Assembly (NCBI GenBank): GCA_035561515.1
Contig: DATMXP010000009.1
Location: forward strand, 106,495-170,494
Reading direction: 5' to 3'
Length of the DNA stretch: 64,000 nt
From: Terriglobales bacterium
GTDB lineage: Bacteria; Acidobacteriota; Terriglobia; Terriglobales; Acidobacteriaceae
Notes under the pieces: generated by a model
What the model saw: the letters and a program-made list of their open reading frames with translations, nothing else
What the model was told of the DNA's origin: nothing
Database searches by the model: none
Shown here: piece by piece, positions 26,474 to 36,309 of the stretch
How positions within the stretch are numbered: position 1 is the first letter of the stretch
Layout: each line of letters opens with the position of its first letter
Made by a program: the position numbers and the translations under genes

Positions 26474-27223
26474 AGGTTCTCTTTTCCCGCCGTTGCAGAG
26501 ACCACGCACAGCCGGCGGAGGTCTTAACCTGCAGGGCCGACGGCACGCTGCGCCCGAAGGCGCTGGCCTCCGCTCAGGCGGTTTGGGTCAGCCGAAGTGA
26601 CAGTTCGGTGGAAGCAATCGAGTGCGAACGCCGAGAGTGAACTACCCACGGCCCGCTACTTGCCTCCGTTGCGAAGCTTACTTTAACTCTTGAGTAAATG
26701 GCAGTGAGTTGTTGCCCGATGGTCCAGACTTAGCACGTTCCGATGCCCACAGCAGCCATTCCCATTTTGAAAAAAAATGTTGTCAAGGGGGTCTAACGCC
26801 TTCGTTCGCTGCAAAATCTTGATTCCATTCGAAATATATTTCCCAAAATGTTGGCATGATGCCCCCACCCAAATTGCTATCCTGAAAATGTAGGTAATGA
26901 AGTCGCGTGCGGGGTGGACGTCCGCCCTAGCTGCTAGTAGCTAACAGCTAAAAGCCAGTGAGCTGAACACAACATCTTGTGCTCACAGCTAAGTTCTTTG
27001 AAATCAAATCCATGCCGTAAGTAGCTGCAAAATCATCAACTTATAAGTGCTTTGTTTTCATAGTCCGTCGTGCAAGTGGTTTGTTTTCTTAGTAGGGAGG
27101 GGGTGGGGGGTACCCCCGTCGGTGAAATCGGCCAACCACAATATCCTGTGGTAGGCGGAGCACCACCGGACTCCGCCACCAAATACTAACCACTACAACT
27201 TGGTTTTTCGGCGAAACAAGAAG
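26474..27223. other. 750-base non-coding region with hairpins and direct repeats
   Basis: No open reading frame here has a ribosome site or recognisable product. It holds a near-palindrome at 26912-26927 (GGGTGGACGTCCGCCC), AGCT-rich short repeats at about 26928-26955, an inverted GTGAGC/GCTCAC pair around 26958-26990, the direct-repeat/G-tract element at 27045-27117, and a hairpin with GGCGGAG/CTCCGCC arms near 27154-27178 just past the BNR gene stop that could end that transcript. Confidence 0.6.
27045..27117. repeat. Paired 20-base direct repeat followed by a G-tract and GGGGGTACCCCC palindrome
   Basis: Copies at 27045-27064 and 27074-27093 differ at two of 20 positions (AAGTGCTTTG.. and AAGTGGTTTG..). 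They are followed at once by runs of three, five and six Gs and the palindrome at 27106-27117. The layout resembles a dispersed intergenic element rather than a gene part. Confidence 0.65.
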
Positions 27224-30200
27224 TTACTCGAAGTTCCCCTGCGAGTGCCCATGCTCCGGTTTCTGCTGCGGATTAATTTCCGCCAGGCCAGCCTGTTTTA
27301 ACTGAGCGTTGATACCCGGCAGGTCGGTCTTGACCACCTGCTCCCAGGCCGCGAGTCCGGCAGGGAACTCGCCTTCGACTTTAGCCAGCGCCGCCAACTG
27401 TGCCGCCGTCGGAGCCGCATCGACCTGCCCGACCAGGCCGTACAGCGTGTACGCATGATCGTTGAGGTCGGACAGGCTGGTGACCTTCGCAGCACCCGCC
27501 GGAGGATTTTCCGGACCATCGAGCGCCGCAGTTACCTTGGAGCTGAAAGCTTTCAGCGCATCGGCGACTGCGCCGGTCGGCTTGAGTTTGCCGATTTGTT
27601 CCTGCACTGACTTCGCCTGCAACACGGCGACCGAGCTGCGCTCGACCAAATCGGCCAGCTTTTGTTCAGCCGCGAACATCTGCTGCAAACCGGCCTGTGT
27701 GGTCTTTACGCGCGGATCCATCTTGATCGTCAGCGGCACGGTCACGGTCTTGCCGTTCGCGGTCAGTCGGACGGTGTATTTACCCGGCACAGCGGTCGGC
27801 CCCAGCGGATTGCGCGGCGTGTCCCCCGGCACCGCGGTGATCGGATACTCATGCATCACCGATGTCGGCGCGGTGTAATGCAGGTCCCACACGAACCGGT
27901 GCATGCCGGCCTCGGTCGCGGGATTCGGTGCTATGCGAACCCAATACACCGGGATCATCTGGGTCTTGAGTTGATCTGGGGTCAGCTCCGGCGGATCGCT
28001 GCTCGCGAATTTGCGAACCAGCTTTCCTGCAGAATCAAGAATTTCGAGCGTGACGACGCCCGAAGCCGGTTGCGCGAGATAGTAGTCGATCACCGCGCCA
28101 TCTGGCGGATTCTGCGCCAAAGCCTCATCCGGAGGAATTGGTGTCTCGGCATGCGTGCTGCGGCGCGCGCGAATGGCAGTTGCAGGATCGTACAGATGAA
28201 CGTCGGGCATTGTCGCCTTCACCTGCCGAAGCGGCGTGATGTCGTCAAGAATCCAGAACGAGCGCCCATGAGTTCCAACGATCAGGTCGTTGTCGTGGAT
28301 CCAAAGGTCGCGCATCGAGGTATGCGGCAAATTGAATTGCAGCGGTTGCCAGTTGTCGCCATCGTTGAACGAAACCCAGACGGCGGTTTCCGTTCCGGCG
28401 AACAGCAGCCCCTTGCGGAGGTGATCTTCGCGCACGGTGTTAACCGGCGAATCGGCTAGCCCGCTCACGACGAGCTGCCACGTCTTGCCCCCATCGTGCG
28501 TGCGATAGATGTACGGTTTCAAATCATCAACGCGAAAACGGCTGACGGAAATGTAAGCCGTGTTGTCGTCATAATGCGAAGCTTGGATCTGCGTGACCTT
28601 GCTCCACGGAGTCAGCTCGCGTGGCGTGATGTCGGTCCATTTTTTCCCGCCGTCACGCGTGATCCAGACTTTGCCGTCGTCGGTTCCGGCCCAAATGGTG
28701 TTGATGTTTTTGTATGAAAGTCCGAGAGCGTAGATCGCTCCACGTTGCTTGGCAGCCTTCGCATCTTTCGCTGCCATCGGCACGCTAGGCGGAATTCCAG
28801 GATTCGGATGCGCGAGGTCAGGCGAAATCGTCTGCCACGTTTGCCCGTAATCGGTGGATTTGAACAGAACGTTCGCGGCGTAGAACAGCGTCTTGTTGTC
28901 GATCGGCGAAAACATGATCGGCTGTGTGCGTTCTGCTCGGAAGTCGCCTTTGATCGGCAGCGGCGTGATGTTCTGTGTCTGCCCGGTCTTCCAGTCGTAC
29001 TTGGAAACTTCGGTTCGGCCGGCGCCGAAAATGACCTCGGGATTCAGCGGATCGGGTGCAACGTAACCATATTCGATCACGTTAACCGGATGCCAGTCGC
29101 GGAACGAAATGTAGCCGTCGTTCCCGCGGCTCAGCGTGCAGGCAGAACCGCTTTCCTGCTGTCCGCCGCAGACTTTGTACGGCCACTCGTTCGTGGTAAT
29201 AACGTGGTAGAACTGCGCAGTTGGCTGGTTGTACCAACTGCTCCACGTCTTGCCGCCGTTCACGCTGATGACCGCGCCCTGATCGGCGACGGTCATGATG
29301 ATGTCGGTGTTGAACGGATTGATCCAGACGTTCTGGTAATCATCGCCGCCCGGCGCGCCTTTCAGGCTCGTCCAGGTTTTACCGCCATCGGCGGTCTTCG
29401 CCAGAATGATTCCGGCGCTGTAAACCACGTCCGGATTCTTCGGATCGATTTCGATGTACGGCAGATCGCCGCCGCCGATCTTCATCGCCGAGCGCGGATC
29501 GTCTGCCGCTTTGCGCCAGGTTTCTCCGGCATCGTCGGAACGGTAAAAACCCATTCCTTTGTTCGTCGCGTACTCGGATTTTTCTGTCGTCGAAAACACC
29601 ACGTAGAGAATGTTCGGATTACTCGGCGAAAGCGCGACGTTCGCCTGCACTAGATTTTCCGGCAAGCCTTTCGTGAGCTTCGTCCAAGTTGCGCCGTAAT
29701 CGGTGGACTTAAAAACGCCGCCCTTGGTTCCGCTGTAGTCGTTTTTGTCTTCCCACGGCGCGTGACGCGATTCCCACATCGTCGCGTAAATCACCTGCGG
29801 GTCTTTCGGATCCATTACTACGTCGTAACCGCCAGTGTTCTCGTCGATGTAGAGGACTTTCTTCCACGTGAATCCACCATCCATCGAACGGAAAATGCCA
29901 CGTTCCTCATTCGGTCCGTACGGATGTCCAAGAACCGCTGCAAATAGGTGCTCAGCATTGCGCGGATCGACCGCAAGGCGTGGAATCTGCTGACCATCTT
30001 TTAGGGCTTCGGTGTACTTCCACGTCTTGCCGCCATCGGTCGACTTGTAGATACCGTTACCGACAGAAAGATCGGGCCGGTGCAATCCTTCACCGGAAGC
30101 AACATAGACGGTATTCGGATCCGAGTCCGCAACCTGAATATCGCCGACCGATTGCGTCGGCTGCGAATCGAAGATCGGTTGCCAGGTTCGACCGTAATCG

Positions 30201-30424
30201 TCCGTCTTCCACACGCCGCCATTCACCGGCGCCATATAGAAGACGTTCGGCTGCGTCGGAACCCCGGTCGCAGCGCGGACGCGCGACGCTCGAAACGGTC
30301 CGATCGCCCGCCACCGCAGGTCCTGATATGTGTTCTCGGGGATCTGCTGGGCGAAGCAATTGACCGCGAACAGAAGTGCAAACGTGATTGTCACCAGGCG
30401 CTGCAACGAAAACAGTCGACTCAC
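27224..30424 (-). CDS. Secreted BNR-repeat / VPS10 (sortilin-like) beta-propeller protein
   Basis: Exported protein of 1066 residues. Signal peptide 1-25 (ending CFAQQ). Residues 30-740 carry many Asp-box/BNR repeats: KTDDYGRTW, STDGGKTWK, SMDGGFTWK, STDYGATW, TADGGKTW, THDGGKTW and others, the hallmark of ten-bladed VPS10-type or sialidase-like propellers. The C-terminal third (about 780-1050) has beta domains and a helical end. Acidobacterial genomes encode many such proteins annotated as sialidase-like or glycosyl hydrolase; no active site is evident, so catalytic function should not be assumed. The secreted esterase lies 63 bases upstream on the same strand and may be co-transcribed. Confidence 0.85.
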   Translation of the reverse strand: MSRLFSLQRLVTITFALLFAVNCFAQQIPENTYQDLRWRAIGPFRASRVRAATGVPTQPNVFYMAPVNGGVWKTDDYGRTWQPIFDSQPTQSVGDIQVADSDPNTVYVASGEGLHRPDLSVGNGIYKSTDGGKTWKYTEALKDGQQIPRLAVDPRNAEHLFAAVLGHPYGPNEERGIFRSMDGGFTWKKVLYIDENTGGYDVVMDPKDPQVIYATMWESRHAPWEDKNDYSGTKGGVFKSTDYGATWTKLTKGLPENLVQANVALSPSNPNILYVVFSTTEKSEYATNKGMGFYRSDDAGETWRKAADDPRSAMKIGGGDLPYIEIDPKNPDVVYSAGIILAKTADGGKTWTSLKGAPGGDDYQNVWINPFNTDIIMTVADQGAVISVNGGKTWSSWYNQPTAQFYHVITTNEWPYKVCGGQQESGSACTLSRGNDGYISFRDWHPVNVIEYGYVAPDPLNPEVIFGAGRTEVSKYDWKTGQTQNITPLPIKGDFRAERTQPIMFSPIDNKTLFYAANVLFKSTDYGQTWQTISPDLAHPNPGIPPSVPMAAKDAKAAKQRGAIYALGLSYKNINTIWAGTDDGKVWITRDGGKKWTDITPRELTPWSKVTQIQASHYDDNTAYISVSRFRVDDLKPYIYRTHDGGKTWQLVVSGLADSPVNTVREDHLRKGLLFAGTETAVWVSFNDGDNWQPLQFNLPHTSMRDLWIHDNDLIVGTHGRSFWILDDITPLRQVKATMPDVHLYDPATAIRARRSTHAETPIPPDEALAQNPPDGAVIDYYLAQPASGVVTLEILDSAGKLVRKFASSDPPELTPDQLKTQMIPVYWVRIAPNPATEAGMHRFVWDLHYTAPTSVMHEYPITAVPGDTPRNPLGPTAVPGKYTVRLTANGKTVTVPLTIKMDPRVKTTQAGLQQMFAAEQKLADLVERSSVAVLQAKSVQEQIGKLKPTGAVADALKAFSSKVTAALDGPENPPAGAAKVTSLSDLNDHAYTLYGLVGQVDAAPTAAQLAALAKVEGEFPAGLAAWEQVVKTDLPGINAQLKQAGLAEINPQQKPEHGHSQGNFE

Positions 30425-30487
30425 GAATCTCTCCGAACTAAGAAAACTGAGTGCAAAGAATAGATGATGCTTTTACCGCCCGACAAC

Positions 30488-31309
30488 TCAGTGCGCTTGC
30501 AACAACGGCAGGAATTGGCGGATGCTGCGATCCCAGAACGGCCACTCGTGCTTCCCGGGACGCTCCTGATACTGATAACGCACATGCAAGCCTGGCAAAA
30601 CGGCAACAAAGTCGCGGTTTGCCTGTAGCAAGAAATCGTCGCTGCCGCAGTCGAGATACAAATAGGGAATTGCGTTCACGTCGGCGACCTTAATCAGGCG
30701 CAAGATGTCGTTGTCAGCGCGAGTTTTGCTGTCCTTCGCTCCGAAGGCCTTGTCGAGTTGGTTGGCGAAGTTCTGCTCTTGATCCTCAAGGCGCGTCGGT
30801 GCATTCAGGGCTCCACTGAAGCTTCCGGCAAATGAGAACATCTGTGGATACTTCAGCCCGAACTTAAGCGCGCCGTAGCCGCCCATGGAAAGTCCGGCGA
30901 TGAAACGGGATTCGCGCTTCACGTCGATTCGATAATTGCTTTCGATCTCGGCGACGAGGTCCTTAATGATGTAGTCCTCGTAGCGCTGCTTGGGATCCGT
31001 ATCCCAATTCACATACCAGGAATCATTCGCATCAGGCATCACGACGATGAGGTCCGCGCCATCGAGGTAGCTTTTGATCTCGGTCCGGTCCGACCAGTCT
31101 TTCTGGTTTCCGTACAGTCCATGCAGCAGATACAGCACGGGATACCTTTTCTCTCCCTGCGCGTACGACGCAGGCACATAAACGCGGTAGTGCATCGCAC
31201 GTCCCATGGACTTGCTTTGAAATTCGGCTTCTTTTAGTTGTGGAGCTTGCGCCGCAGCGGCAAGCGACAGCAGGAGTATGACTGCAAGATGTCTGGATAG
31301 TGCTCGCAT
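30488..31309 (-). CDS. Secreted esterase D / antigen-85-type alpha/beta hydrolase
   Basis: Exported serine esterase of 273 residues. Signal peptide 1-21. The alpha/beta fold shows YPVLYLLHGLYGN (oxyanion region, 57-69), nucleophile elbow AGLSMGGYGALK with Ser141, an acid in YLDCGSDDF and the catalytic histidine in GKHEWPFW near the C-terminus. This is the tributyrin esterase/feruloyl-esterase-like family acting on short acyl or sugar esters; the substrate is not determined. The start ATG at 31309 begins the signal peptide. Probably one transcript with the BNR protein gene downstream. Confidence 0.88.
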   Translation of the reverse strand: MRALSRHLAVILLLSLAAAAQAPQLKEAEFQSKSMGRAMHYRVYVPASYAQGEKRYPVLYLLHGLYGNQKDWSDRTEIKSYLDGADLIVVMPDANDSWYVNWDTDPKQRYEDYIIKDLVAEIESNYRIDVKRESRFIAGLSMGGYGALKFGLKYPQMFSFAGSFSGALNAPTRLEDQEQNFANQLDKAFGAKDSKTRADNDILRLIKVADVNAIPYLYLDCGSDDFLLQANRDFVAVLPGLHVRYQYQERPGKHEWPFWDRSIRQFLPLLQAH

Positions 31310-31439
31310 GGGCTAACATCCTACCGCATACGGTTCCGACCCGACCGGGTTGAATTTCGTCCCAGAAATCTGTGCAGTGACCGAACGTCACCTTTCCGAG
31401 ACTTATACGTCAAAGGAAACAGGGCTAAACTGTCCCAAC

Positions 31440-32084
31440 ATGCTGACCGAGCCCATGTCGACTAGAAAGCGGCCATCCAACGGGATGATCGTTTCGGCCG
31501 GTCTGCACCTGATCGTCCTGGGAATCATCCTGCATCGTCCCGAGGCAATCTTCGTCAGCCCAAATTACACACAATTGGGAAGCGGAACGAGAACCACTTA
31601 CGTTCTGACCTATATGCCGGAAGGCGCGGACGAACCGGTTCCACTCGAACGCGACAAGATGGCACTGAAGTCGGCACCGCCGAAGTCAAAAGCCAAGTCC
31701 GACAAAATCAAGCCCAAAGAGAAGCCGAAGTTCGACCAGCGGGGCGAAGTCGCCGACAAGAACGCCACCGCCGGAACGCCCTACGGTTCGCTCTACGAAG
31801 CAATGGCGAACGGACACGACGTACGCCCGGCAATCCCGGTTATCTTCCCCAAGCCCGATGTGAGCAATGCCGATCTGCCGCCGGGACTTCAGGGCAAGGT
31901 CATTGTCGAGGTGACAATCGACAGCGACGGCAGCGTGATCGACACCAAGTTGCTACAAAGCATCTCTCCGCACATTGACGAGAAAGTCATCGCGGCAGTA
32001 CAAAGATGGCGGTTTCGCCCGGCCGTCATGGACGGCCAGCCGATCCCTTCCAAGCACGACGTCTACTTCAACTTCCCCTCTTAG
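31440..32084 (+). CDS. TonB-like energy-transducer protein
   Basis: Inner-membrane-anchored protein of 214 residues. An N-terminal anchor (about 16-32, MIVSAGLHLIVLGIILH) precedes a proline/lysine-rich linker (KSAPPKSKAKSDKIKPKEKPK) and a TonB C-terminal domain (about 130-213: GKVIVEVTIDSDGSVIDTKLL, AVQRWRFRPAVMDGQPI). It would couple proton-motive force to outer-membrane receptors or serve as a periplasm-spanning linker. ExbB/ExbD are not nearby. Starts at 31440 or 31455 are both possible; the longer frame to 31350 reads through probable leader sequence. Confidence 0.83.
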   Translation: MLTEPMSTRKRPSNGMIVSAGLHLIVLGIILHRPEAIFVSPNYTQLGSGTRTTYVLTYMPEGADEPVPLERDKMALKSAPPKSKAKSDKIKPKEKPKFDQRGEVADKNATAGTPYGSLYEAMANGHDVRPAIPVIFPKPDVSNADLPPGLQGKVIVEVTIDSDGSVIDTKLLQSISPHIDEKVIAAVQRWRFRPAVMDGQPIPSKHDVYFNFPS

Positions 32085-32169
32085 CGCCAGTTTGATTCCC
32101 TATAAGTCCGAGTGATACCCTAGGCCGTTTGTTGAGCTAGCGGTGAAATCTTCTGTCTGAGGGCTCCCT

Positions 32170-33327
32170 GTGTCATCTGCCGTCGAAGTGAATGCTCCCC
32201 GAAAAACCGCATTAAACGCAGTTCATCGTCAGATGGGCGCCAAGATGGTGGACTTCAATGGCTGGGACATGCCCGTGGAATATCCGCCGTCTGGCGACCG
32301 CAAATCCGGCGGACTGATTGCAGAGCACCTTGCCGTGCGCTCGGGTGTTGGCATCTTCGACGTCAGCCACATGGGCGACATTCACGTCCACGGACCCGAG
32401 GCGCTCGCGGCCATCCAGCATATCTGCATGAACGACGCGTCGAAGCTGAACATCGGACAGGCGCAGTATTCGGCGATGCTGTATCCGAATGGCACTTTCG
32501 TTGACGACGTGATCATTCACAAGATGGCAGACGATGATTACCTGATCGTCATCAACGCAGGAACCCGCGAGAAAGATTTCGGTTGGGTGCGCGATAACGC
32601 TCGAGGTTTCAACTGCAAAGTAGAGGACCTGAGCGACCAATTCACGCAGATCGCGATTCAGGGGCCGAAGGGCGTCGACCTGCTGCAACGGCTAACGGAT
32701 GCCGACTTAAGCAAGGTGAAATTCTACTGGTTTACGCACGGGACAGTCTGCGGACTAAAGAACATCCTGATCGCGCGGACCGGTTACACGGCGGAGGACG
32801 GTTTCGAGATTTACGTTCCCAGCGATGAAAAGACCAGCTCAATGGTATGGAACAAGGTGATGGAAGCCGGAAAGGACCTCGGCGTCCTGCCTTGCGGACT
32901 GGGTGCTCGCAACACGTTACGTCTGGAAGGAAGACTTCCACTCTACGGACACGAGATTTCAGACAGTATCAACGTTTGGGAGGCCGGACTGGACCGCTTC
33001 TGCAAGATGGAGAAGCCGGAATTCACCGGTAAGGACGCGCTGGCACGGGCTAAGGAAAAAGGTGTTGGGCGCGTTCTGGTCGGGCTTGAAATGGTGGACC
33101 GAGGTATCGCGCGAGACGGGTACAAGGTGCTGAGTCCGATCGGAGCGGAAATAGGGTACGTGACGAGCGGATCGCCCGCGCCATTCTTGAAGAAGAACGT
33201 TGCATTGGCGTACGTGCCTCCGTCTCATTCGGCGGTGGACACGGAAGTTGCGGTTGAGATTCGCGGCCAGGCGGTGAAGGCGAAGGTGGTGCCCACACCG
33301 TTTTATAAAAGGCCGAAGAAGACTTAG
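32170..33327 (+). CDS. gcvT: Aminomethyltransferase, glycine cleavage T-protein
   Basis: Transfers the methylene group from the lipoyl-bound aminomethyl of GcvH to tetrahydrofolate, releasing ammonia. 385 residues, normal for GcvT. Recognised by MVDFNGWDMPVEY, GIFDVSHMGDI, the folate-site region ARTGYTAEDGFEIYVP and the C-terminal barrel with GYVTSGSPAP. The start is GTG at 32170 with GAGGG six bases upstream. gcvH follows after 90 bases. No glycine riboswitch was recognised in the 85-base leader. Confidence 0.95.
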   Translation: MSSAVEVNAPRKTALNAVHRQMGAKMVDFNGWDMPVEYPPSGDRKSGGLIAEHLAVRSGVGIFDVSHMGDIHVHGPEALAAIQHICMNDASKLNIGQAQYSAMLYPNGTFVDDVIIHKMADDDYLIVINAGTREKDFGWVRDNARGFNCKVEDLSDQFTQIAIQGPKGVDLLQRLTDADLSKVKFYWFTHGTVCGLKNILIARTGYTAEDGFEIYVPSDEKTSSMVWNKVMEAGKDLGVLPCGLGARNTLRLEGRLPLYGHEISDSINVWEAGLDRFCKMEKPEFTGKDALARAKEKGVGRVLVGLEMVDRGIARDGYKVLSPIGAEIGYVTSGSPAPFLKKNVALAYVPPSHSAVDTEVAVEIRGQAVKAKVVPTPFYKRPKKT

Positions 33328-33417
33328 TGGTCAGGGGCTGACGCGCATTTCATTTTCGAGTCATATGGCACAAGTAAATCGGTGCCATGAAAATACAAGA
33401 CATTGAGAGGGAGATAG

Positions 33418-33801
33418 ATGGCTTATCCGGCGGACTTCAAATACACGAAAGAGCACGAGTGGATCAAGGTGGAAGGCAACACCGGCACAATCGGCATCAC
33501 GGACCATGCGCAGCAGGCGCTGGGCGACATCGTTTTCGTTGAGTTGCCAAAAGTGGGTGCGTCGATCACATCGGGGCAGAGCTTCGGAACCGTCGAATCG
33601 GTCAAGGCCGTCAGCGACCTTTATGCTCCGGTTTCCGGCACGGTAACCGAAGTGAACGCTGACCTGGCGACCGCGCCGGAAAAGGTGAACAGCGATCCCC
33701 ATGGCGCATGGATGATCAAGATCACGCTGGCCAACACCGCCGAAGCGAATTCTCTGATGTCTGCCGCTGATTACGAGGCATTCGTAGCGGAAGAGAAGTA
33801 G
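33418..33801 (+). CDS. gcvH: Glycine cleavage H-protein
   Basis: Lipoyl carrier shuttling the aminomethyl intermediate between the P, T and L proteins. 127 residues with the lipoyl-attachment lysine K63 in ESVKAVSD and the flanking fold motif GDIVFVELPKVG. GAGGGAG precedes the ATG. The gene ends in a hairpin terminator shared with the convergent cysK gene, so gcvT-gcvH appears to be transcribed separately from gcvPA-gcvPB. Confidence 0.96.
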   Translation: MAYPADFKYTKEHEWIKVEGNTGTIGITDHAQQALGDIVFVELPKVGASITSGQSFGTVESVKAVSDLYAPVSGTVTEVNADLATAPEKVNSDPHGAWMIKITLANTAEANSLMSAADYEAFVAEEK

Positions 33802-33817
33802 CCGTTCCTGGAGTTTG

Positions 33818-33853
33818 ACGAATCAGCATCGGCCTACGCCGGTGCTGATTCGT
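33818..33853. terminator. Sixteen-base-pair terminator between gcvH and cysK
   Basis: Arms 33818-33833 and 33838-33853 pair at 15 of 16 positions with a four-base loop, followed on the plus strand by TTTCC. The right arm lies inside the last codons of the convergent cysK gene, so the coding end of cysK doubles as terminator. Confidence 0.85.
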
Positions 33854-34790
33854 TTTCCTCTCGCCGATACAAATCGGTACTCACGTACTTCAATCCCGAG
33901 TCGATCATCAACGTGACAATTCTCGCCTGGGGCCCCAACTTCTCTGCGACGCGAAGCGCCGCCTGAACGTTTCCGCCCGAGGATGTTCCGGCGAAAATGC
34001 CTTCTTTGCGTGCCAGTTCGCGCGCCATCTCTTTCGCATCCTCGGTATTGACCGAGAGGACTTCGTCCACGATGCTGTCGTCCCAGAGCGGCGGTTTGTA
34101 GCCGATACCGATCCCTTCAATGTCATGTGCGCCGGGCTTCCCGCCCGAGAGCACATTGGATTCTCCCGGTTCGACCGCAATGATCTTCACCTTCGGGTTG
34201 TGACGTTTCAGGACAGTTGCGACGCCGCGTAGCGACGCCGCCGTGCCCACGGACTGGATAAAGGCATCGACTCTTCCACCGGCCTGTTCCCATATCTCCT
34301 CGCCCAAGGCGTGATATCCGGCGATGCTGTCAGCATTGTTGAGTTGGTCGGCCCAGTAGGTGTGAGGCTCGCGGCTGAGCCTGCGGGCCTCTTCGATCAT
34401 CTGGAGGATAAGTTGCTTGGTAATGCCGCCGCCATCGTAGGGAACCAGCGTGAGCTTGGCGCCGAGCGCGACCATCTGGTCGAGCTTTTCCTGGCTGAAG
34501 GCGCGTGAGCTGACAACGTGAATTTTGTATCCCTTCGCCGCGCAGACCATGGCGAGGGACGCTCCGGTCGTCCCGCCGGTGTATTCGATCAAGGTGTCGC
34601 CGGGTTTCAGGCGGCCGTCTTCTTCGGCCTTTGAGATCAGCCCCAGGGCCATGCGGTCCTTCATGCTGCCAGTGGGGTTCTGAAGCTCAAGCTTGACGAA
34701 TATTTCAGCGCCGTTCGAGGGGATAATCTTCTGAAGCTTTACGAGTGCGGTATTGCCGATCGCCAGAGACACGTTTTCGCTATAAGGCAT
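33834..34790 (-). CDS. cysK: Cysteine synthase / O-acetylserine sulfhydrylase family
   Basis: PLP enzyme making cysteine from O-acetylserine and sulfide. 318 residues from the ATG at 34790, which has GAAGGA five bases upstream; the frame continues to 34898 but without support. PLP lysine K44 lies in NPTGSMKDRMA, the substrate loop is EYTGGTTGAS and the phosphate loop is SVGTAASLRG; a glycine-rich GTSSGGN closes the cofactor pocket. It could equally be a cystathionine-beta-synthase-type member by fold, but no CBS domains follow. It interrupts the gcv gene order on the opposite strand. Confidence 0.9.
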   Translation of the reverse strand: MPYSENVSLAIGNTALVKLQKIIPSNGAEIFVKLELQNPTGSMKDRMALGLISKAEEDGRLKPGDTLIEYTGGTTGASLAMVCAAKGYKIHVVSSRAFSQEKLDQMVALGAKLTLVPYDGGGITKQLILQMIEEARRLSREPHTYWADQLNNADSIAGYHALGEEIWEQAGGRVDAFIQSVGTAASLRGVATVLKRHNPKVKIIAVEPGESNVLSGGKPGAHDIEGIGIGYKPPLWDDSIVDEVLSVNTEDAKEMARELARKEGIFAGTSSGGNVQAALRVAEKLGPQARIVTLMIDSGLKYVSTDLYRREENESAPA

Positions 34791-34983
34791 TGGGTCCTTC
34801 AGTTCGTTTGGGTTAAGGCTAAGTCTCTGGATTTCCCGGAAGTGGAAAACGTCGCATTTTTGTTGAGAAGCGACGATACCCATCGCGGACACTTCCATTT
34901 ACAATCAGGGGTTACCCACTGAGCCGCGAAATCTTCAGATAGCGCTACCGTCGGGATTTTGCGCGCAGGGGAGCTTACCTTAC

Positions 34984-36309
34984 ATGCGATATCTTCCGAA
35001 ATCTCCCAGCGACAGAGAACAGATGCTGCGCGAGATAGGCGTCAAAAGTATCGACGACCTGTTCGCGCCGATCCCACCGAATGCAAGACTGACAACCGAC
35101 CTGAAGATTCCGCGCCAGATGGCGGAGTCGGAGATCCTCGATTACTTCCGCCAGCGCGGCGACGAAAACGGCAAAGGTTACGCTTCGTTCCTCGGCGCGG
35201 GCGCGTACAACCACTATCGTCCGGTGGTCATTGATTCGCTCATCTCTCGCGGCGAGTTCTTCACCGCCTATACGCCTTACCAGGCGGAGATCGCGCAGGG
35301 GACGCTACAGGCGATCTTCGAATTCCAGACGATGATCTGCGAACTGACCGGCATGGAAGTGGCGAACGCGTCCATGTACGACGGGTCCACCGCCGCAACC
35401 GAGGCCGTGATGATGGCCGAGCGCATCACCGGGAAGACCGGATGCGTGGTGGCGCGCAGCGTTCATCCGGAATATCGCGAAGTGCTGGCGACCTACGGCA
35501 AGTATCAGGGCATGCCGATCGCGAACGTCGGCTTCGGCGAGAACGGTCGCGTGAACCTCGACGAGCTCGACAAGACGCTAACGAACCAGGCTTGCGTATT
35601 GATTCAGTCTCCGAATTTCTTCGGCACCATTGAAGACGTCGCGGCGATTGCTGACCTGGCCCACAAGAAAGGTGCTTTGGTAGCTGTCGCGATTGCCGAG
35701 GCGGTTTCGCTTGGAATCGTGCGGCCTCCCGTGGAAGCTGACATTGTTGCGATGGAAGCGCAGTCGTTCGGCGTGCCGCTCGGCTTCGGCGGCCCATACG
35801 CTGGCGTGATCGCGACGAAAGAAAAGTTCGTTCGCCAGATCCCCGGACGCCTCGTCGGCGAGACCGTCGATAAAAACGGAAAGCGCGGATTCGTGCTGAC
35901 GCTCTCCACGCGCGAGCAACACATTCGCCGCGAGAAGGCGACCTCGAACATCTGCACCAACCAGGCGCTGATCGCGCTTATGGCGACGATCTTCATGACC
36001 ATCTACGGACGCGAAGGCATGCGGGAATTAGCCAAGCAAAATCTCGCGAAGGCGGCCTACGCGGCGGATGCGTTCAAGAAGGCCGGTGCGAAGGTGCTCT
36101 TCGACGGCGCGCCGCGGTTCAATGAATTCGTGGTGCAGTCGAAGGCTGATCCTTACGCGATCAATGAAGCGCTGATCCAGCAGAAGATTATCGGCGGATT
36201 CGTGCTAAAGAAGTTTTATCCGGAACTCGGCAATACGGCTGTCTGGTGCGTAACCGAGATGAACTCGCGCGAGCAGATTGACGCGGTCGCGAAGGAGGTG
36301 TCGCGGTGA
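34984..36309 (+). CDS. gcvPA: Glycine decarboxylase (P-protein) subunit 1
   Basis: N-terminal half of the split glycine decarboxylase; pairs with GcvPB. 441 residues, standard for the split form. Recognised by [38 protein letters not shown] and GPYAGV. The ATG at 34984 has GGGAG about 11 bases upstream. Its last codons overlap gcvPB as GTGA, which couples translation of the two subunits in equal amounts. Confidence 0.96.
   Translation: MRYLPKSPSDREQMLREIGVKSIDDLFAPIPPNARLTTDLKIPRQMAESEILDYFRQRGDENGKGYASFLGAGAYNHYRPVVIDSLISRGEFFTAYTPYQAEIAQGTLQAIFEFQTMICELTGMEVANASMYDGSTAATEAVMMAERITGKTGCVVARSVHPEYREVLATYGKYQGMPIANVGFGENGRVNLDELDKTLTNQACVLIQSPNFFGTIEDVAAIADLAHKKGALVAVAIAEAVSLGIVRPPVEADIVAMEAQSFGVPLGFGGPYAGVIATKEKFVRQIPGRLVGETVDKNGKRGFVLTLSTREQHIRREKATSNICTNQALIALMATIFMTIYGREGMRELAKQNLAKAAYAADAFKKAGAKVLFDGAPRFNEFVVQSKADPYAINEALIQQKIIGGFVLKKFYPELGNTAVWCVTEMNSREQIDAVAKEVSR

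Noticed and set aside
28745..29653. 302-codon plus-strand frame within the BNR-repeat gene
   Set aside because: Arginine-rich shadow of a repeat-containing gene; the minus strand has the repeated Asp-box motifs.
32085..32169. Glycine riboswitch before gcvT
   Set aside because: The 85-base leader is too short for the tandem aptamer and shows no matching conserved core.
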